Positions 1 to 7,982 of a stretch of DNA of 20,255 nt are shown here, piece by piece. This DNA is from Spirochaetales bacterium. GTDB lineage: Bacteria; Spirochaetota; Spirochaetia; DSM-27196; SLAA01. Below the pieces are notes generated by a model. That model did no database searches and was not told the origin of the DNA. It saw only the letters and a program-made list of their open reading frames with translations. Where the stretch lies: assembly GCA_007126415.1 (NCBI GenBank), contig SLBH01000205.1, positions 1 to 20,255 on the forward strand, read 5' to 3'. Position 1 is the first letter of the stretch; each line of letters starts with the position of its first letter. Position numbers and translations under genes: made by a program.

Positions 1-26
1 ACGATTATCTGCGACCGCGGCGACCG

Positions 27-272
27 TTACCTCTCGACCGGGGTATTCCCGGCCTGAGGCGCTAACGCCATGAGGCGTCGCACGCGCTCGGCGGTAGCCG
101 GGTGGGTGCGAAATAGGCTGAATTCGTTTCGCATCGGAACGGGGAATAGTAACTCGAGAAAGCTTCGGCTCCCGGAATTGAGCCGCCGGAGGGCCGACGC
201 GAGCGCGCGGGGATCGCGAACCTGACAAGATAACTCCCAAATATTGCGCAGTGGCCGGGCACATGCTATCAT
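27..272 (-). pseudogene. Probable C-terminal remnant of an M48 (HtpX-like) zinc metallopeptidase
   Basis: This 81-codon frame ends in a segment (about residues 22-70) typical of the end of M48 peptidases: an ALASALRRL helix, an LFPVP loop and the FRTHPATAERVRRLM block. In HtpX-like enzymes this matches the LLRTHPPTEERIRRL motif that closes the peptidase domain. Intact family members are about 280-320 residues, with membrane helices and an HEXXH zinc motif upstream. None of that is present: the frame is closed by a stop codon at 288-290, and I see no HEXXH in the roughly 110 nt beyond it before sdhA begins on the other strand. The M at 272 has no convincing ribosome binding site. The best reading is a decayed, truncated gene left beside the TCA operon. 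The family match rests on motif recall, so a short real protein cannot be excluded. Confidence 0.5.
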
Positions 273-413
273 ACTCTGCGTAGACGGCTAATGGTATCAA
301 CCAAACGTTACGCCCGGAACACCTACCTGCCTTTCTCCCACGTTCAGCCTCATCGCAGAGCGAACCCTATCGCGACTTATGCGCGGCATTGCGGCGTCTC
401 ACCGCTTCCCGGC

Positions 414-442
414 TTGCGTTCCAGCGCCAGAAGCACAATAAT
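414..442 (+). promoter_or_regulatory. Candidate sigma70-type promoter of the sdhA-gltA operon
   Basis: TTGCGT (414-419) and AATAAT (437-442) are separated by 17 nt. The -10 matches the TATAAT consensus at five of six positions and the -35 at three. Transcription would begin near 449, giving a leader of about 40 nt before the TTG start of sdhA. A second AATAAT at 455-460 and an inverted ATTCC/GGAAT pair (441-445 and 453-457) lie just downstream and could be a regulator site. This is inferred from sequence only. The rest of 273-487 holds no recognisable gene. Confidence 0.4.
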
Positions 443-472
443 TCCATTATGGGGAATAATACCGAGGTAAAC

Positions 473-480
473 AAAGGAGT
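473..480 (+). promoter_or_regulatory. Ribosome binding site that decides the sdhA start
   Basis: AAAGGAGT is a strong Shine-Dalgarno sequence. Its GGAG core (476-479) lies 8 nt before TTG 488, the in-frame codon that starts SdhA just ahead of the Rossmann motif. It is only 3 nt from ATG 483, which is out of frame and reads Met-Ser-stop. It lies downstream of the upstream in-frame start candidates (389 and ATG 449), so it argues against them. Confidence 0.75.
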
Positions 481-487
481 CTATGTC

Positions 488-2215
488 TTGATCCATGAAT
501 TCGATGCGGTAATAGTCGGCGCCGGTGGGGCCGGGCTATACGCAGCCCTCGAGGCAAGCAAGACCGCGAAGACGGCGGTACTATCGAAGCTATACCCTAC
601 CCGCAGCCACACCGGAGCGGCGCAGGGTGGAATCGGCGCGGCGCTCGGCAATGTCGACGAGGACACACCCGAGTGGCACGCATTCGACACGATCAAGGGC
701 GGCGATTATCTCGTCGACCAACAAGCGGCAAAGATCCTCGCCGAGGAAGCGGTGCAGGCGGTCTACGACCTTGAGAACCGCGGCCTCCCGTTCAGCCGAA
801 CTCCCTCAGGCAGGATAGACCAGCGCCGTTTCGGCGGGCACACTCGCAACTTCGGCGAAGCCCCGGTTCACCGCTCCTGCTACGCCGCCGACCGCACCGG
901 CAACATGATTCTCCAAACGCTGTACCAGCAGTGCATCAAGAACAACGTCCATTTCTTCGACGAGTTTCAGGTGCTCGAGCTTCTGCTCGACGGCGCGCGC
1001 GTGGTTGGGGTGGTGGTGTTTGAACTCGCGAGCGGAGAGGTGCACGTATTCAAGGCCAAAGCGGTGATGTTCGCTACCGGCGGGTTCGGTCGTATGTTCC
1101 GCATCACCTCAAACGCCCACGCCAATACCGGGGACGGGCCCGCGGTAGCGATGCGCGCCGGCATTCCGCTCGAGGACATGGAGTTCTTCCAGTTTCACCC
1201 CACCGGCATCAAGGACATGGGAATCCTGATAACCGAAGGCGTTCGCGGCGAAGGCGGCATCCTCCTCAACAACGCCGGCGAGCGCTTCATGGAGCGCTAC
1301 GCACCCACCTTGCTGGACCTCGCCCCGCGCGACATGGTCAGCCGCGCGATCATGACCGAGATACAAGAAGGCCGCGGGATCCGCGGCGATCGCAAGATAG
1401 ACGACTACGTCATGCTCGACGCGAGCCGGCTCGGGCGTGAGGTGGTAGAGAGCAAGATCCCGGACATCGCCGATTTCTGTAAAACCTACCTCGCGGTAGA
1501 CCCGGCCCAAAAGCCGATGCCGGTGCAGCCCACCGCGCACTACGCTATGGGCGGTATTCCCACCGATATCGACGGTCGCGTTGCAACAGCCGACACAGTG
1601 TACGAAGGCCTGTACGCCGCCGGCGAGTGTGCCTGCGTCTCGGTTCACGGGGCGAACCGCCTCGGAACCAACAGCCTGGTGGACCTCGTGGTGTTCGGGC
1701 GCCGCGCCGGTCGCCACATCGCCGAGTACGTCACAGGTGCGGCGATGCCGAGCGTAGCGCCCGACGCCGGCGACGCGATGCGCGAGCGCATCGCCAAGCT
1801 CAAGACCGAGAGCGGCGACCACCCCGGCCCGATCTACGGTCGCATGCAGTCCACCATGATGGAGAACGTCGGCGTCTATCGCGACGAAGCGCGCATGACG
1901 CGCGGGCTGCAGGATGTGAAAGACCTTCGCGAGGCGTTCAAGGCGGTGCGCGTGCAGGACAAGGAGTCGCGTTTCAACACCGAGGTGCTTGCGATCCTCG
2001 AACTGGAGAACCTACTCGATCTCTCGCTGATAACCGCCGCCTCGGCGTTAAACCGCACCGAGAGTCGCGGGGCACATTCGCGCGTCGATCACGCCGAACG
2101 CCGCGACGAGGAGTGGCTCAAGCACACGCTTGCCCAAATCGAGAACGATGACGTCACGATATCGTATAAGTCGGTAGACACGAGCATATGGGAGCCAAAG
2201 CCGCGCACCTACTAG
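488..2215 (+). CDS. sdhA: Succinate dehydrogenase flavoprotein subunit
   Basis: Oxidises succinate to fumarate at a covalently bound FAD and passes electrons to SdhB; part of the TCA cycle and respiratory complex II on the cytoplasmic face of the membrane. The TTG start gives 575 residues, normal for the family. Visible motifs are the Rossmann GAGGAG (residues 11-16), the RSHTGAAQGG block whose H41 is the expected FAD attachment site, FHPTG (H237), APRDM (R281), the TAHYAMGG block (H351) and HGANRLGTNSL (R391). These match the substrate-binding His/Arg set of E. coli SdhA. The C-terminus ends in the usual EPKPRTY. It is the first gene of the operon, followed after 71 nt by sdhB. Unusually, no sdhC or sdhD precedes it. 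The frame stays open upstream to about 389, but the ribosome binding site and candidate promoter support TTG 488. Fumarate reductase is less likely given the SdhB-type partner. Confidence 0.96.
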   Translation: MIHEFDAVIVGAGGAGLYAALEASKTAKTAVLSKLYPTRSHTGAAQGGIGAALGNVDEDTPEWHAFDTIKGGDYLVDQQAAKILAEEAVQAVYDLENRGLPFSRTPSGRIDQRRFGGHTRNFGEAPVHRSCYAADRTGNMILQTLYQQCIKNNVHFFDEFQVLELLLDGARVVGVVVFELASGEVHVFKAKAVMFATGGFGRMFRITSNAHANTGDGPAVAMRAGIPLEDMEFFQFHPTGIKDMGILITEGVRGEGGILLNNAGERFMERYAPTLLDLAPRDMVSRAIMTEIQEGRGIRGDRKIDDYVMLDASRLGREVVESKIPDIADFCKTYLAVDPAQKPMPVQPTAHYAMGGIPTDIDGRVATADTVYEGLYAAGECACVSVHGANRLGTNSLVDLVVFGRRAGRHIAEYVTGAAMPSVAPDAGDAMRERIAKLKTESGDHPGPIYGRMQSTMMENVGVYRDEARMTRGLQDVKDLREAFKAVRVQDKESRFNTEVLAILELENLLDLSLITAASALNRTESRGAHSRVDHAERRDEEWLKHTLAQIENDDVTISYKSVDTSIWEPKPRTY

Positions 2216-2254
2216 CGCACCTATTCGGCGCGTGTGCCCGCTTCGGCGCGTGTG
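2215..2254 (+). repeat. Imperfect hairpin and 18-bp-period direct repeat between sdhA and sdhB
   Basis: The 13-mer TTCGGCGCGTGTG occurs at 2224-2236 and again at 2242-2254, an 18-bp period with a 5-nt spacer. GCGCAC (2215-2220, starting at the last base of the sdhA stop codon) can pair with GTGTGC (2232-2237), with one G-U pair and an 11-nt loop. The element fills most of the largest gap in the operon. It could be a processing or attenuation hairpin that adjusts the sdhA:sdhB ratio. The repeat is directly visible; the role is inferred. Confidence 0.5.
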
Positions 2255-2286
2255 ATCGCGCCCGAACTATAACCTAAGGAGTAGAT

Positions 2287-3027
2287 ATGAGAGTTACCCT
2301 TGCGGTACAACGCTATAATCCCGAAACCGACAGCGATCCTTACGAGCAACGCTTTGAGGTAGAGGTGGAGCCCACCGACCGCGTGCTCGACGCGTTGATG
2401 GAGATATATCGGAACCAGGACGGCAGCCTGAGTTTTCGTAAGAGTTGCGCGCACGGTGTCTGCGGGTCGGACGCGATGCGCATCAACGGAAGCGAGCGCC
2501 TCGCCTGCAAAACCTTGATTCAAGACGTTGTTGATGATGTGAACACCGTGATCGCGCTCGCGCCGCTGAAGCACATGCCGGTACAGCGCGACCTGATGGT
2601 AGATCAGGCAACATTCTTCGCGAAGTTCCGCTCGGCCAAACCGTTCTTGATCGCCGAGAGCGAGCCTGAGGAGCGCGAGTTCATTCAATCTCAGGAAGAG
2701 CGCAAACTGTTCGACGACGCAACGAAATGCATCAACTGCTCGGCTTGCTACTCCGCGTGCCCGGTGTTGGATGACAATCCCGATTTCATCGGTCCGGCGG
2801 CGATCGTCGCCGCGGCGCGCTTTGTGTTCGACAGCCGCGACAAAGGGCTCGACCCAAGGTTAGAGGTGCTCGATACGCCGAACGGCGTCTGGCCGTGCGA
2901 GAACCACTTCGAGTGCACGCGCGTCTGTCCGCGCGACATCAAGATCACGAAGCTAATAAACCTCACGAAACGCGAGATCAAGAAGCATCGAGAAGCGCGC
3001 GGCGAGCAGACCGCCGAGGCACAGTAA
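2287..3027 (+). CDS. sdhB: Succinate dehydrogenase iron-sulfur subunit
   Basis: Carries electrons from the SdhA flavin through three iron-sulfur clusters to the quinone site. The 246 residues show the [2Fe-2S] ligands C54, C59, D62 and C74; the Asp in CGSD is typical of SDH. The second domain has CINCSACYSACP (C148, C151, C154, C158) plus C204, C210 and C214, supplying ligands for [4Fe-4S] and [3Fe-4S]. The segment around SCAHGVCGSDAMRING resembles actinobacterial (mycobacterial Sdh2-type) SdhB. The Trp pair after the fourth Cys and the His before the fifth ligand group, both at the E. coli quinone site, are not seen; the sequence there is CPVLDD and CENHFEC. A good ribosome binding site (AAGGAG, about 8 nt before ATG) supports the start. 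sucC follows after 32 nt. No anchor subunit gene is adjacent. Confidence 0.96.
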   Translation: MRVTLAVQRYNPETDSDPYEQRFEVEVEPTDRVLDALMEIYRNQDGSLSFRKSCAHGVCGSDAMRINGSERLACKTLIQDVVDDVNTVIALAPLKHMPVQRDLMVDQATFFAKFRSAKPFLIAESEPEEREFIQSQEERKLFDDATKCINCSACYSACPVLDDNPDFIGPAAIVAAARFVFDSRDKGLDPRLEVLDTPNGVWPCENHFECTRVCPRDIKITKLINLTKREIKKHREARGEQTAEAQ

Positions 3028-3059
3028 CGCGTTCACGGAGCCAGACAAAGGAGTGCAAG

Positions 3060-4187
3060 GTGAAGGTTCACGAGTACCAAGCGAAAGAGCTGCTTGCCGA
3101 GTACAATATACCGGTACAGCAACAGGAAGTGGTTGGCGACGCGGCGGCGGCCGGAGCCGCCGCCGAGCGGATCGGCGGCGAGGTTGTGATTAAGGCGCAG
3201 GTCCTCGTCGGCGGACGGGGCAAAGCGGGCGGCGTGAAGCTCGCCGCCTCGCGCAACGAGGCCGAGGAGAAGGCCGGTGAGATTCTCGCTCTTACCATCA
3301 AGGACCTGCCGGTAGAGAAGGTACTGATCGCGCCGGCGGCCGAGATTCTGCAGGAGTACTACCTCGGCATGATCTTGGACCGCACATCTAAGATGATTGT
3401 GCTGATGATCAGCGCCGAGGGCGGGGTTGATATCGAGGAACTCGCGGTCTCGAGCCCCGAGAAGATTCACCGACTCGCGATCAATCCTACCGACGGCATA
3501 GACCGTACCGCGCTCGTCGCGCTCCTCGAACAGGTATTTGAGACCGTCGCGCTTCGAAAGCAGGCCGAAAGCGCCGTGGAGAAGCTGTATCGGCTGTTTC
3601 TCGAGAAAGACTGCTCGCTGGTTGAGATCAACCCGTACGCCAAGATAGAGAACGAGCAGTTGGTTGCACTAGACGCCAAGATAAACTTCGACGATAACGC
3701 GCTATTCAAGCACCCCGAGATCGAGCAGCTCAAGAACCCGGAGGAGTACTCGGCCGACGAGATCGAGGCTCGCAAGCACGGACTGAGTTTCGTCAGCCTC
3801 AACGGCAACATCGGTTGTATCGTAAACGGCGCCGGGCTCGCGATGGCTACCCTCGATATCGTGAAGCTTTACGGCGGGGACCCGGCCAACTTCCTCGATG
3901 TCGGCGGCAGCTCGAGCCCCGAGAAGGTTCTCCACGCGCTCAAGATCATCCTCGGCAACGCCAAGGTCAACGGGATTCTGATCAATATCTTCGGCGGCAT
4001 CACCCGCTGCGACGACATCGCGAACGGCATCCTGATGGCGATGGATCAGATCGAGATCAAGGTACCGATGGTGATTCGCTTGATCGGGACCAACGATGTA
4101 GAGGGCCGCGCCCTCCTTACCGAACGCGGATTCCTGGTCGCCGAGCGCCTCAGCGACGCGGTCGAGCAAGTTGTCAAACAGGTCTAG
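3060..4187 (+). CDS. sucC: Succinyl-CoA synthetase (ADP/GDP-forming) beta subunit
   Basis: The ATP-grasp beta subunit interconverts succinyl-CoA and succinate with substrate-level phosphorylation, as a complex with SucD. The GTG start at 3060 lies 6 nt after AAAGGAG (3047-3053) and gives the canonical N-terminus VHEYQAKELL; total length is 375 residues, slightly short of the usual 385-400. The ATP-grasp domain shows VLVGGRGKAGGVK (about 48-60) and the metal-binding LVEINP block (about 186-191) with DAKINFDDNALF following. The C-terminal ligase domain has GNIGCIVNGAGLAM, FLDVGG and NIFGGITRCDD, the loop that contacts the phosphohistidine of the alpha subunit. The frame stays open upstream into the end of sdhB, but the start motif and ribosome binding site fix 3060. 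Nucleotide specificity (ATP or GTP) cannot be called. Confidence 0.96.
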   Translation: MKVHEYQAKELLAEYNIPVQQQEVVGDAAAAGAAAERIGGEVVIKAQVLVGGRGKAGGVKLAASRNEAEEKAGEILALTIKDLPVEKVLIAPAAEILQEYYLGMILDRTSKMIVLMISAEGGVDIEELAVSSPEKIHRLAINPTDGIDRTALVALLEQVFETVALRKQAESAVEKLYRLFLEKDCSLVEINPYAKIENEQLVALDAKINFDDNALFKHPEIEQLKNPEEYSADEIEARKHGLSFVSLNGNIGCIVNGAGLAMATLDIVKLYGGDPANFLDVGGSSSPEKVLHALKIILGNAKVNGILINIFGGITRCDDIANGILMAMDQIEIKVPMVIRLIGTNDVEGRALLTERGFLVAERLSDAVEQVVKQV

Positions 4188-4210
4188 GCGAAGCGAAGGA
4201 GCACGGAGCG

Positions 4211-5077
4211 ATGAGCATTCTAATCGATAGCAACACGCATGTGATTGTGCAGGGTATAACCGGCCGCGACGGGTCTTTTCACGCCAAGGCGATGCTCGCC
4301 GACGGCACCAAGATCGTCGCCGGCGTCACGCCCGGTAAAGGCGGCGGTGAGATCGACGGCATCCCGGTCTACAACTCGGTCAAGGAAGCGCAGGCCGCGG
4401 TGCGGGTCGACGCAAGCGTCGTATTCGTACCCGCGAAGTTCGCGTCACAGGCGGTGCGCGAAGCCGCCGACGCCGGAGTAGCGCTGATCGCGTGCATCAC
4501 CGAGGGTGTCCCGGTTCTCGAGATGTTGCAGACCTACTACTACGTGCGGGAACGCGGGGTGCGCCTGATCGGCCCGAACTGTCCTGGCTTGATCTCCCCC
4601 GGCAAATGCAAGATCGGGATCATGCCGCTGAGGATACACGAGCCCGGCGGTGTCGGCGTGATCTCACGCAGCGGCACGCTCACCTACGAGGTAGTTTACA
4701 ACCTCACCACGAGCGGGCTCGGACAGTCCACCTGCGTAGGTATCGGCGGCGATCCGATTATCGGCACCGGTTTCATAGAGTTGCTCGAGATGTTCGAGCA
4801 TGACGACGAGACCACTGCGGTGGTCCTGATCGGGGAGATCGGCGGAGAGGACGAGGAAGCCGCGGCGGAGTATATCGCGAACAACATGACGAAACCGGTT
4901 GTTGCGTTCATCTCCGGACGCTCGGCACCGGCTGGAAAGCGCATGGGTCACGCCGGAGCGATCATCTCGGGCGGGAAAGGGACGGCCGAGGCCAAGGTCG
5001 CGGCGTTCGCCGCCGCCGGCGTGCCGGTGGCCGAGAAACCCGACGAGATTCCCGGGCTGTTGAAAGAACGCCTGTAG
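4211..5077 (+). CDS. sucD: Succinyl-CoA synthetase alpha subunit
   Basis: Binds CoA and carries the transient phosphohistidine of succinyl-CoA synthetase; partner of the adjacent SucC. The 288 residues match the family's usual 285-300. Seen are VQGITGRDGSFH (13-24) of the CoA-binding Rossmann domain, GPNCPGLISPG (121-131), the GVISRSGTLTYE block (149-160) and the catalytic loop GKRMGHAGAII with H247, aligned with the phosphorylated His246 of E. coli. ATG 4211 follows AAGGAG (4196-4201) by 9 nt. The gap to sucC is 23 nt and to sucA 31 nt, consistent with co-transcription. An apparent longer frame running back into sucC is a shadow of the sucC coding region. Confidence 0.97.
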   Translation: MSILIDSNTHVIVQGITGRDGSFHAKAMLADGTKIVAGVTPGKGGGEIDGIPVYNSVKEAQAAVRVDASVVFVPAKFASQAVREAADAGVALIACITEGVPVLEMLQTYYYVRERGVRLIGPNCPGLISPGKCKIGIMPLRIHEPGGVGVISRSGTLTYEVVYNLTTSGLGQSTCVGIGGDPIIGTGFIELLEMFEHDDETTAVVLIGEIGGEDEEAAAEYIANNMTKPVVAFISGRSAPAGKRMGHAGAIISGGKGTAEAKVAAFAAAGVPVAEKPDEIPGLLKERL

Positions 5078-5108
5078 GTAAACCCGTGCTGAAAGAGAGG
5101 GTGAACCG

Positions 5109-7982
5109 TTGAGCACCGAATCAATGAGCTTTAGCGATGCGGAGTATCTGGAGTCGTTGTACGAGCAGTGGTGCCGAGACCCGGCTGAGCTGCCGGACGA
5201 GTGGGACCGCTACTTTCGCAGCCTCGAGAACGGGGCGCCGGCGACACTCGCTCCGCCGGGGACGCGTTCTCAACCCGCTGCGTCCGGGCACGCGGCTGAG
5301 AAGGCTGCCGTGGCGTACAAGCAAAGCCGAGTCAACGCCTTGATCTGGGGCTATCGCGACGTGGGCTACATCTACGCCGACCTCAATCCGCTCAAACGCT
5401 ACAGCACCCCCGAGCTCGAGTACATGTACTACACCATGGAGTCGAACTTCGAGACGCTGCGGATCGAGGATTTCGGTCTGAGCGAGGACGATCTCGATCT
5501 CGAGGTGACGACCGGACGCTACTTCGAGCCCAAACGCGCGAAGCTGCGCGACCTCCTCACGATGCTCGAGGAGACCTACTGCTCGCGGATCGGCGTCGAG
5601 TTTCTCCATATTCAGAACAAGCCGATGCGGCGATGGTTGATCGAGAAGCTCGAGAGCCCGCGCGCAAAACGTGTCTGGAGTTCGGAGCAGAAGACCAGAC
5701 TCCAGAAGGACCTCATCAAGGCCGAGGAGTTTGAGCGCTTTGTGCAGGCAAACTTCATCGGACAGAAACGGTTCTCGCTCGAGGGGTCGGAGTCGCTGAT
5801 TCCGGGTCTGCATTATTTGATCTACTCCGCCGCGCAGCACGACCTGCAGGAGATCGTGCTCGGGATGGCACATCGTGGGCGGCTCAATGTCTTCACCAAC
5901 GCGCTGCGCAAGCGCGGGGCCGAAACCTTCGCGATGTTCATCGAGAACTACCAGCCGCACACTTACGGGGGCAGCGGCGATGTGAAGTATCACCTCGGCC
6001 ACAGTTTCGACTGGACCAACAAAGCCGGCGACGCAATCCACATCAGCCTCGTCGCGAATCCGAGTCATTTGGAGTCGGTGGATCCGGTGGTGGAGGGCAA
6101 ATGCCGTGGGATACAGAGGCGGCGCGGTGATTTCAATCGCAAGAAGGTCCTTCCGGTTTTGATACACGGAGACGCCTCGTTCTCCGGACAAGGCGTAGTC
6201 GCCGAGACGCTCAATCTCTCGCAGCTCAAGGGTTACCGCACCGGCGGCACCGTGCATATCATCATCAACAACCAGATTGGGTTCACAACGGCGTCACGCG
6301 ACGCACGCTCGACGTTCTTTGCGACCGATATCGCGAAATCGATGCCGGTACCGATCTTTCACGTCAACGGCGACGACCCTGAAGCGGTGATCCGCGCGGT
6401 GGACCTCGCGCTTCGCTATCGGCAGAAGTTCGGCTACGACGCGGTCGTCGATATTTTCTGCTATCGTTTGCGTGGTCACAACGAGGCAGATGAGCCGGCC
6501 TTCACTCATCCGTTGATGTACTCCATGATCAACGAGCACGAGCGGGTTGCAGCGCAGTACGGCCGCAAGCTCCATGAGGAGGGTGTGTACTCCCACGACG
6601 AGCAGAAGGCCTTTCTCGAGCAGTATCGCGGAGTGCTGCAGGACGAGCTCGAGCTCGCGAAGAGCGGCTGGCAACCGTCGCTGAAAGACGCCTATGAGCA
6701 CGGCGAGTGGGATGAGCTCGACTCGAAGTACTCTTTTGATCCGGTTGAGACCGGAGTAGAACTCGAGCGGTTGCGGCACGTAACCGACGCCCTGACGACG
6801 ATCCCGGAGGATTTTGGGGCGCACGCTAAACTGAAGCGGCTGATCAAACAGCGCCGCAAGGAGTTCGACGGAGACTCGATCGACTGGGCCTTCGCCGAGA
6901 GTCTGGCGTTTGGTTCGCTGCTGCTCGAGGGTTACCCAATCCGCCTTAGCGGCGAAGATAGCGCGCGCGGAACCTTCAGTCAGCGCCACGCACGGTGGTG
7001 GGATACCACCACCGCGAAGCCGACGAGTTACGTCCCGCTGCGCCACCTCGCTACCGACCAGGCCTCGTTCTCGGTCTACGACAGCCCACTATCCGAGTTC
7101 GCCGTCCTTGGATTCGATTACGGCTATTCGCTCGCGAATCCGCATATCCTGGTGCTCTGGGAGGCTCAGTTCGGCGACTTCGTGAACGGCGCACAGGTCG
7201 TGATCGACAACTTCATCGCCTCGGGTGAGGTCAAATGGTTTCGTGCCTGCGGGATGGTACTGCTGTTGCCGCACGGCTACGAAGGACAAGGCCCCGAGCA
7301 CTCCAGTGCCCACCTCGAGCGGTTTTTGCAACTCTGCGCCGAGCGCAACATGATCGTCACAAACTGCTCCACGCCGGCACAGTACTTTCACATTCTACGA
7401 AAGCAGATGCATCAAGGGTTCCGCAAGCCGCTCGTGCTGATGACGCCGAAGAGTCTGCTGCGGCACAAACGCGCCGTTTCCTCGGTGAAGGAGCTCATCG
7501 AAGGGCGCTTTCACCCGGTGATAGACGACGATGCCGCGTATCAAGACGCCGAGCGGCTGCTGCTGTGCAGCGGTAAAGTCTATTACGACCTACTCGAACG
7601 CCGCGAGGAAACCGCTGATCGCAGCACCGCGATTGTGCGGGTCGAGCAGCTCTATCCATTCCACGGCGATGATCTCGCCCGCTTGGTCGGAACGTACCGC
7701 AACGTGCGGTCGATCGCATGGGTGCAGGAAGAGTCCGCAAATCGCGGAGCATGGAGCTTCATTGAGCCGCGGCTGCGCGAGGCGCTCGAGCGCAATGAGA
7801 TCGAGTATGTGGGCCGCCGCCCAAGCGCGAGCCCGGCTACCGGATCACACCAGCGACACCAGCAGGAGCTCGAGGAGATTCTGCAGCAGGCCTTGCCGAA
7901 TGCCGGCGAAGCCGCCGGAGCGGTCACACCGGCCCACAGCACCGACACCACCGAAGACACCCAGAAACGAGGAACACCATGA
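5109..7982 (+). CDS. sucA: 2-oxoglutarate dehydrogenase E1 component (thiamine diphosphate dependent)
   Basis: Decarboxylates 2-oxoglutarate on thiamine diphosphate and transfers the succinyl group to the lipoyl arm of SucB. At 957 residues it is near the family norm (E. coli 933). The N-terminal SucB-docking segment is recognisable (AEYLESLYEQW, then DEWDRYF). Further motifs are GMAHRGRLNV (about 252), HLGHSFDW (about 296), NPSHLESVDPVVEGK (about 316), the ThDP region HGDASFSGQG (about 351) with GYRTGGTVHIIINNQIGF, RGHNEADEPAF (about 454), and the C-terminal YEGQGPEHSSAHLERF (about 723). The TTG start follows AGAGAGG (5094-5100) by 8 nt; ATG 5124 is an alternative. The C-terminal 45 or so residues are a variable, Pro/Thr-rich tail. 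The stop overlaps the sucB start (ATGA), so E1 and E2 are translationally coupled. Confidence 0.96.
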   Translation: MSTESMSFSDAEYLESLYEQWCRDPAELPDEWDRYFRSLENGAPATLAPPGTRSQPAASGHAAEKAAVAYKQSRVNALIWGYRDVGYIYADLNPLKRYSTPELEYMYYTMESNFETLRIEDFGLSEDDLDLEVTTGRYFEPKRAKLRDLLTMLEETYCSRIGVEFLHIQNKPMRRWLIEKLESPRAKRVWSSEQKTRLQKDLIKAEEFERFVQANFIGQKRFSLEGSESLIPGLHYLIYSAAQHDLQEIVLGMAHRGRLNVFTNALRKRGAETFAMFIENYQPHTYGGSGDVKYHLGHSFDWTNKAGDAIHISLVANPSHLESVDPVVEGKCRGIQRRRGDFNRKKVLPVLIHGDASFSGQGVVAETLNLSQLKGYRTGGTVHIIINNQIGFTTASRDARSTFFATDIAKSMPVPIFHVNGDDPEAVIRAVDLALRYRQKFGYDAVVDIFCYRLRGHNEADEPAFTHPLMYSMINEHERVAAQYGRKLHEEGVYSHDEQKAFLEQYRGVLQDELELAKSGWQPSLKDAYEHGEWDELDSKYSFDPVETGVELERLRHVTDALTTIPEDFGAHAKLKRLIKQRRKEFDGDSIDWAFAESLAFGSLLLEGYPIRLSGEDSARGTFSQRHARWWDTTTAKPTSYVPLRHLATDQASFSVYDSPLSEFAVLGFDYGYSLANPHILVLWEAQFGDFVNGAQVVIDNFIASGEVKWFRACGMVLLLPHGYEGQGPEHSSAHLERFLQLCAERNMIVTNCSTPAQYFHILRKQMHQGFRKPLVLMTPKSLLRHKRAVSSVKELIEGRFHPVIDDDAAYQDAERLLLCSGKVYYDLLERREETADRSTAIVRVEQLYPFHGDDLARLVGTYRNVRSIAWVQEESANRGAWSFIEPRLREALERNEIEYVGRRPSASPATGSHQRHQQELEEILQQALPNAGEAAGAVTPAHSTDTTEDTQKRGTP

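Noticed and set aside
389..487. A longer sdhA start at 389 or ATG 449
   Set aside because: The residues before TTG 488 resemble no SdhA, overlap the candidate promoter, and lie upstream of the strong ribosome binding site at 473-480.
2895..3059. N-terminal extension of sucC into sdhB
   Set aside because: The extra residues are an out-of-frame reading of the SdhB C-terminus; GTG 3060 has a ribosome binding site and gives the canonical VHEYQAKELL start.
5121..6257. A 378-codon open frame on the - strand opposite sucA
   Set aside because: It lies wholly antisense to conserved SucA motifs, resembles no family, and is expected from GC-rich codon bias.
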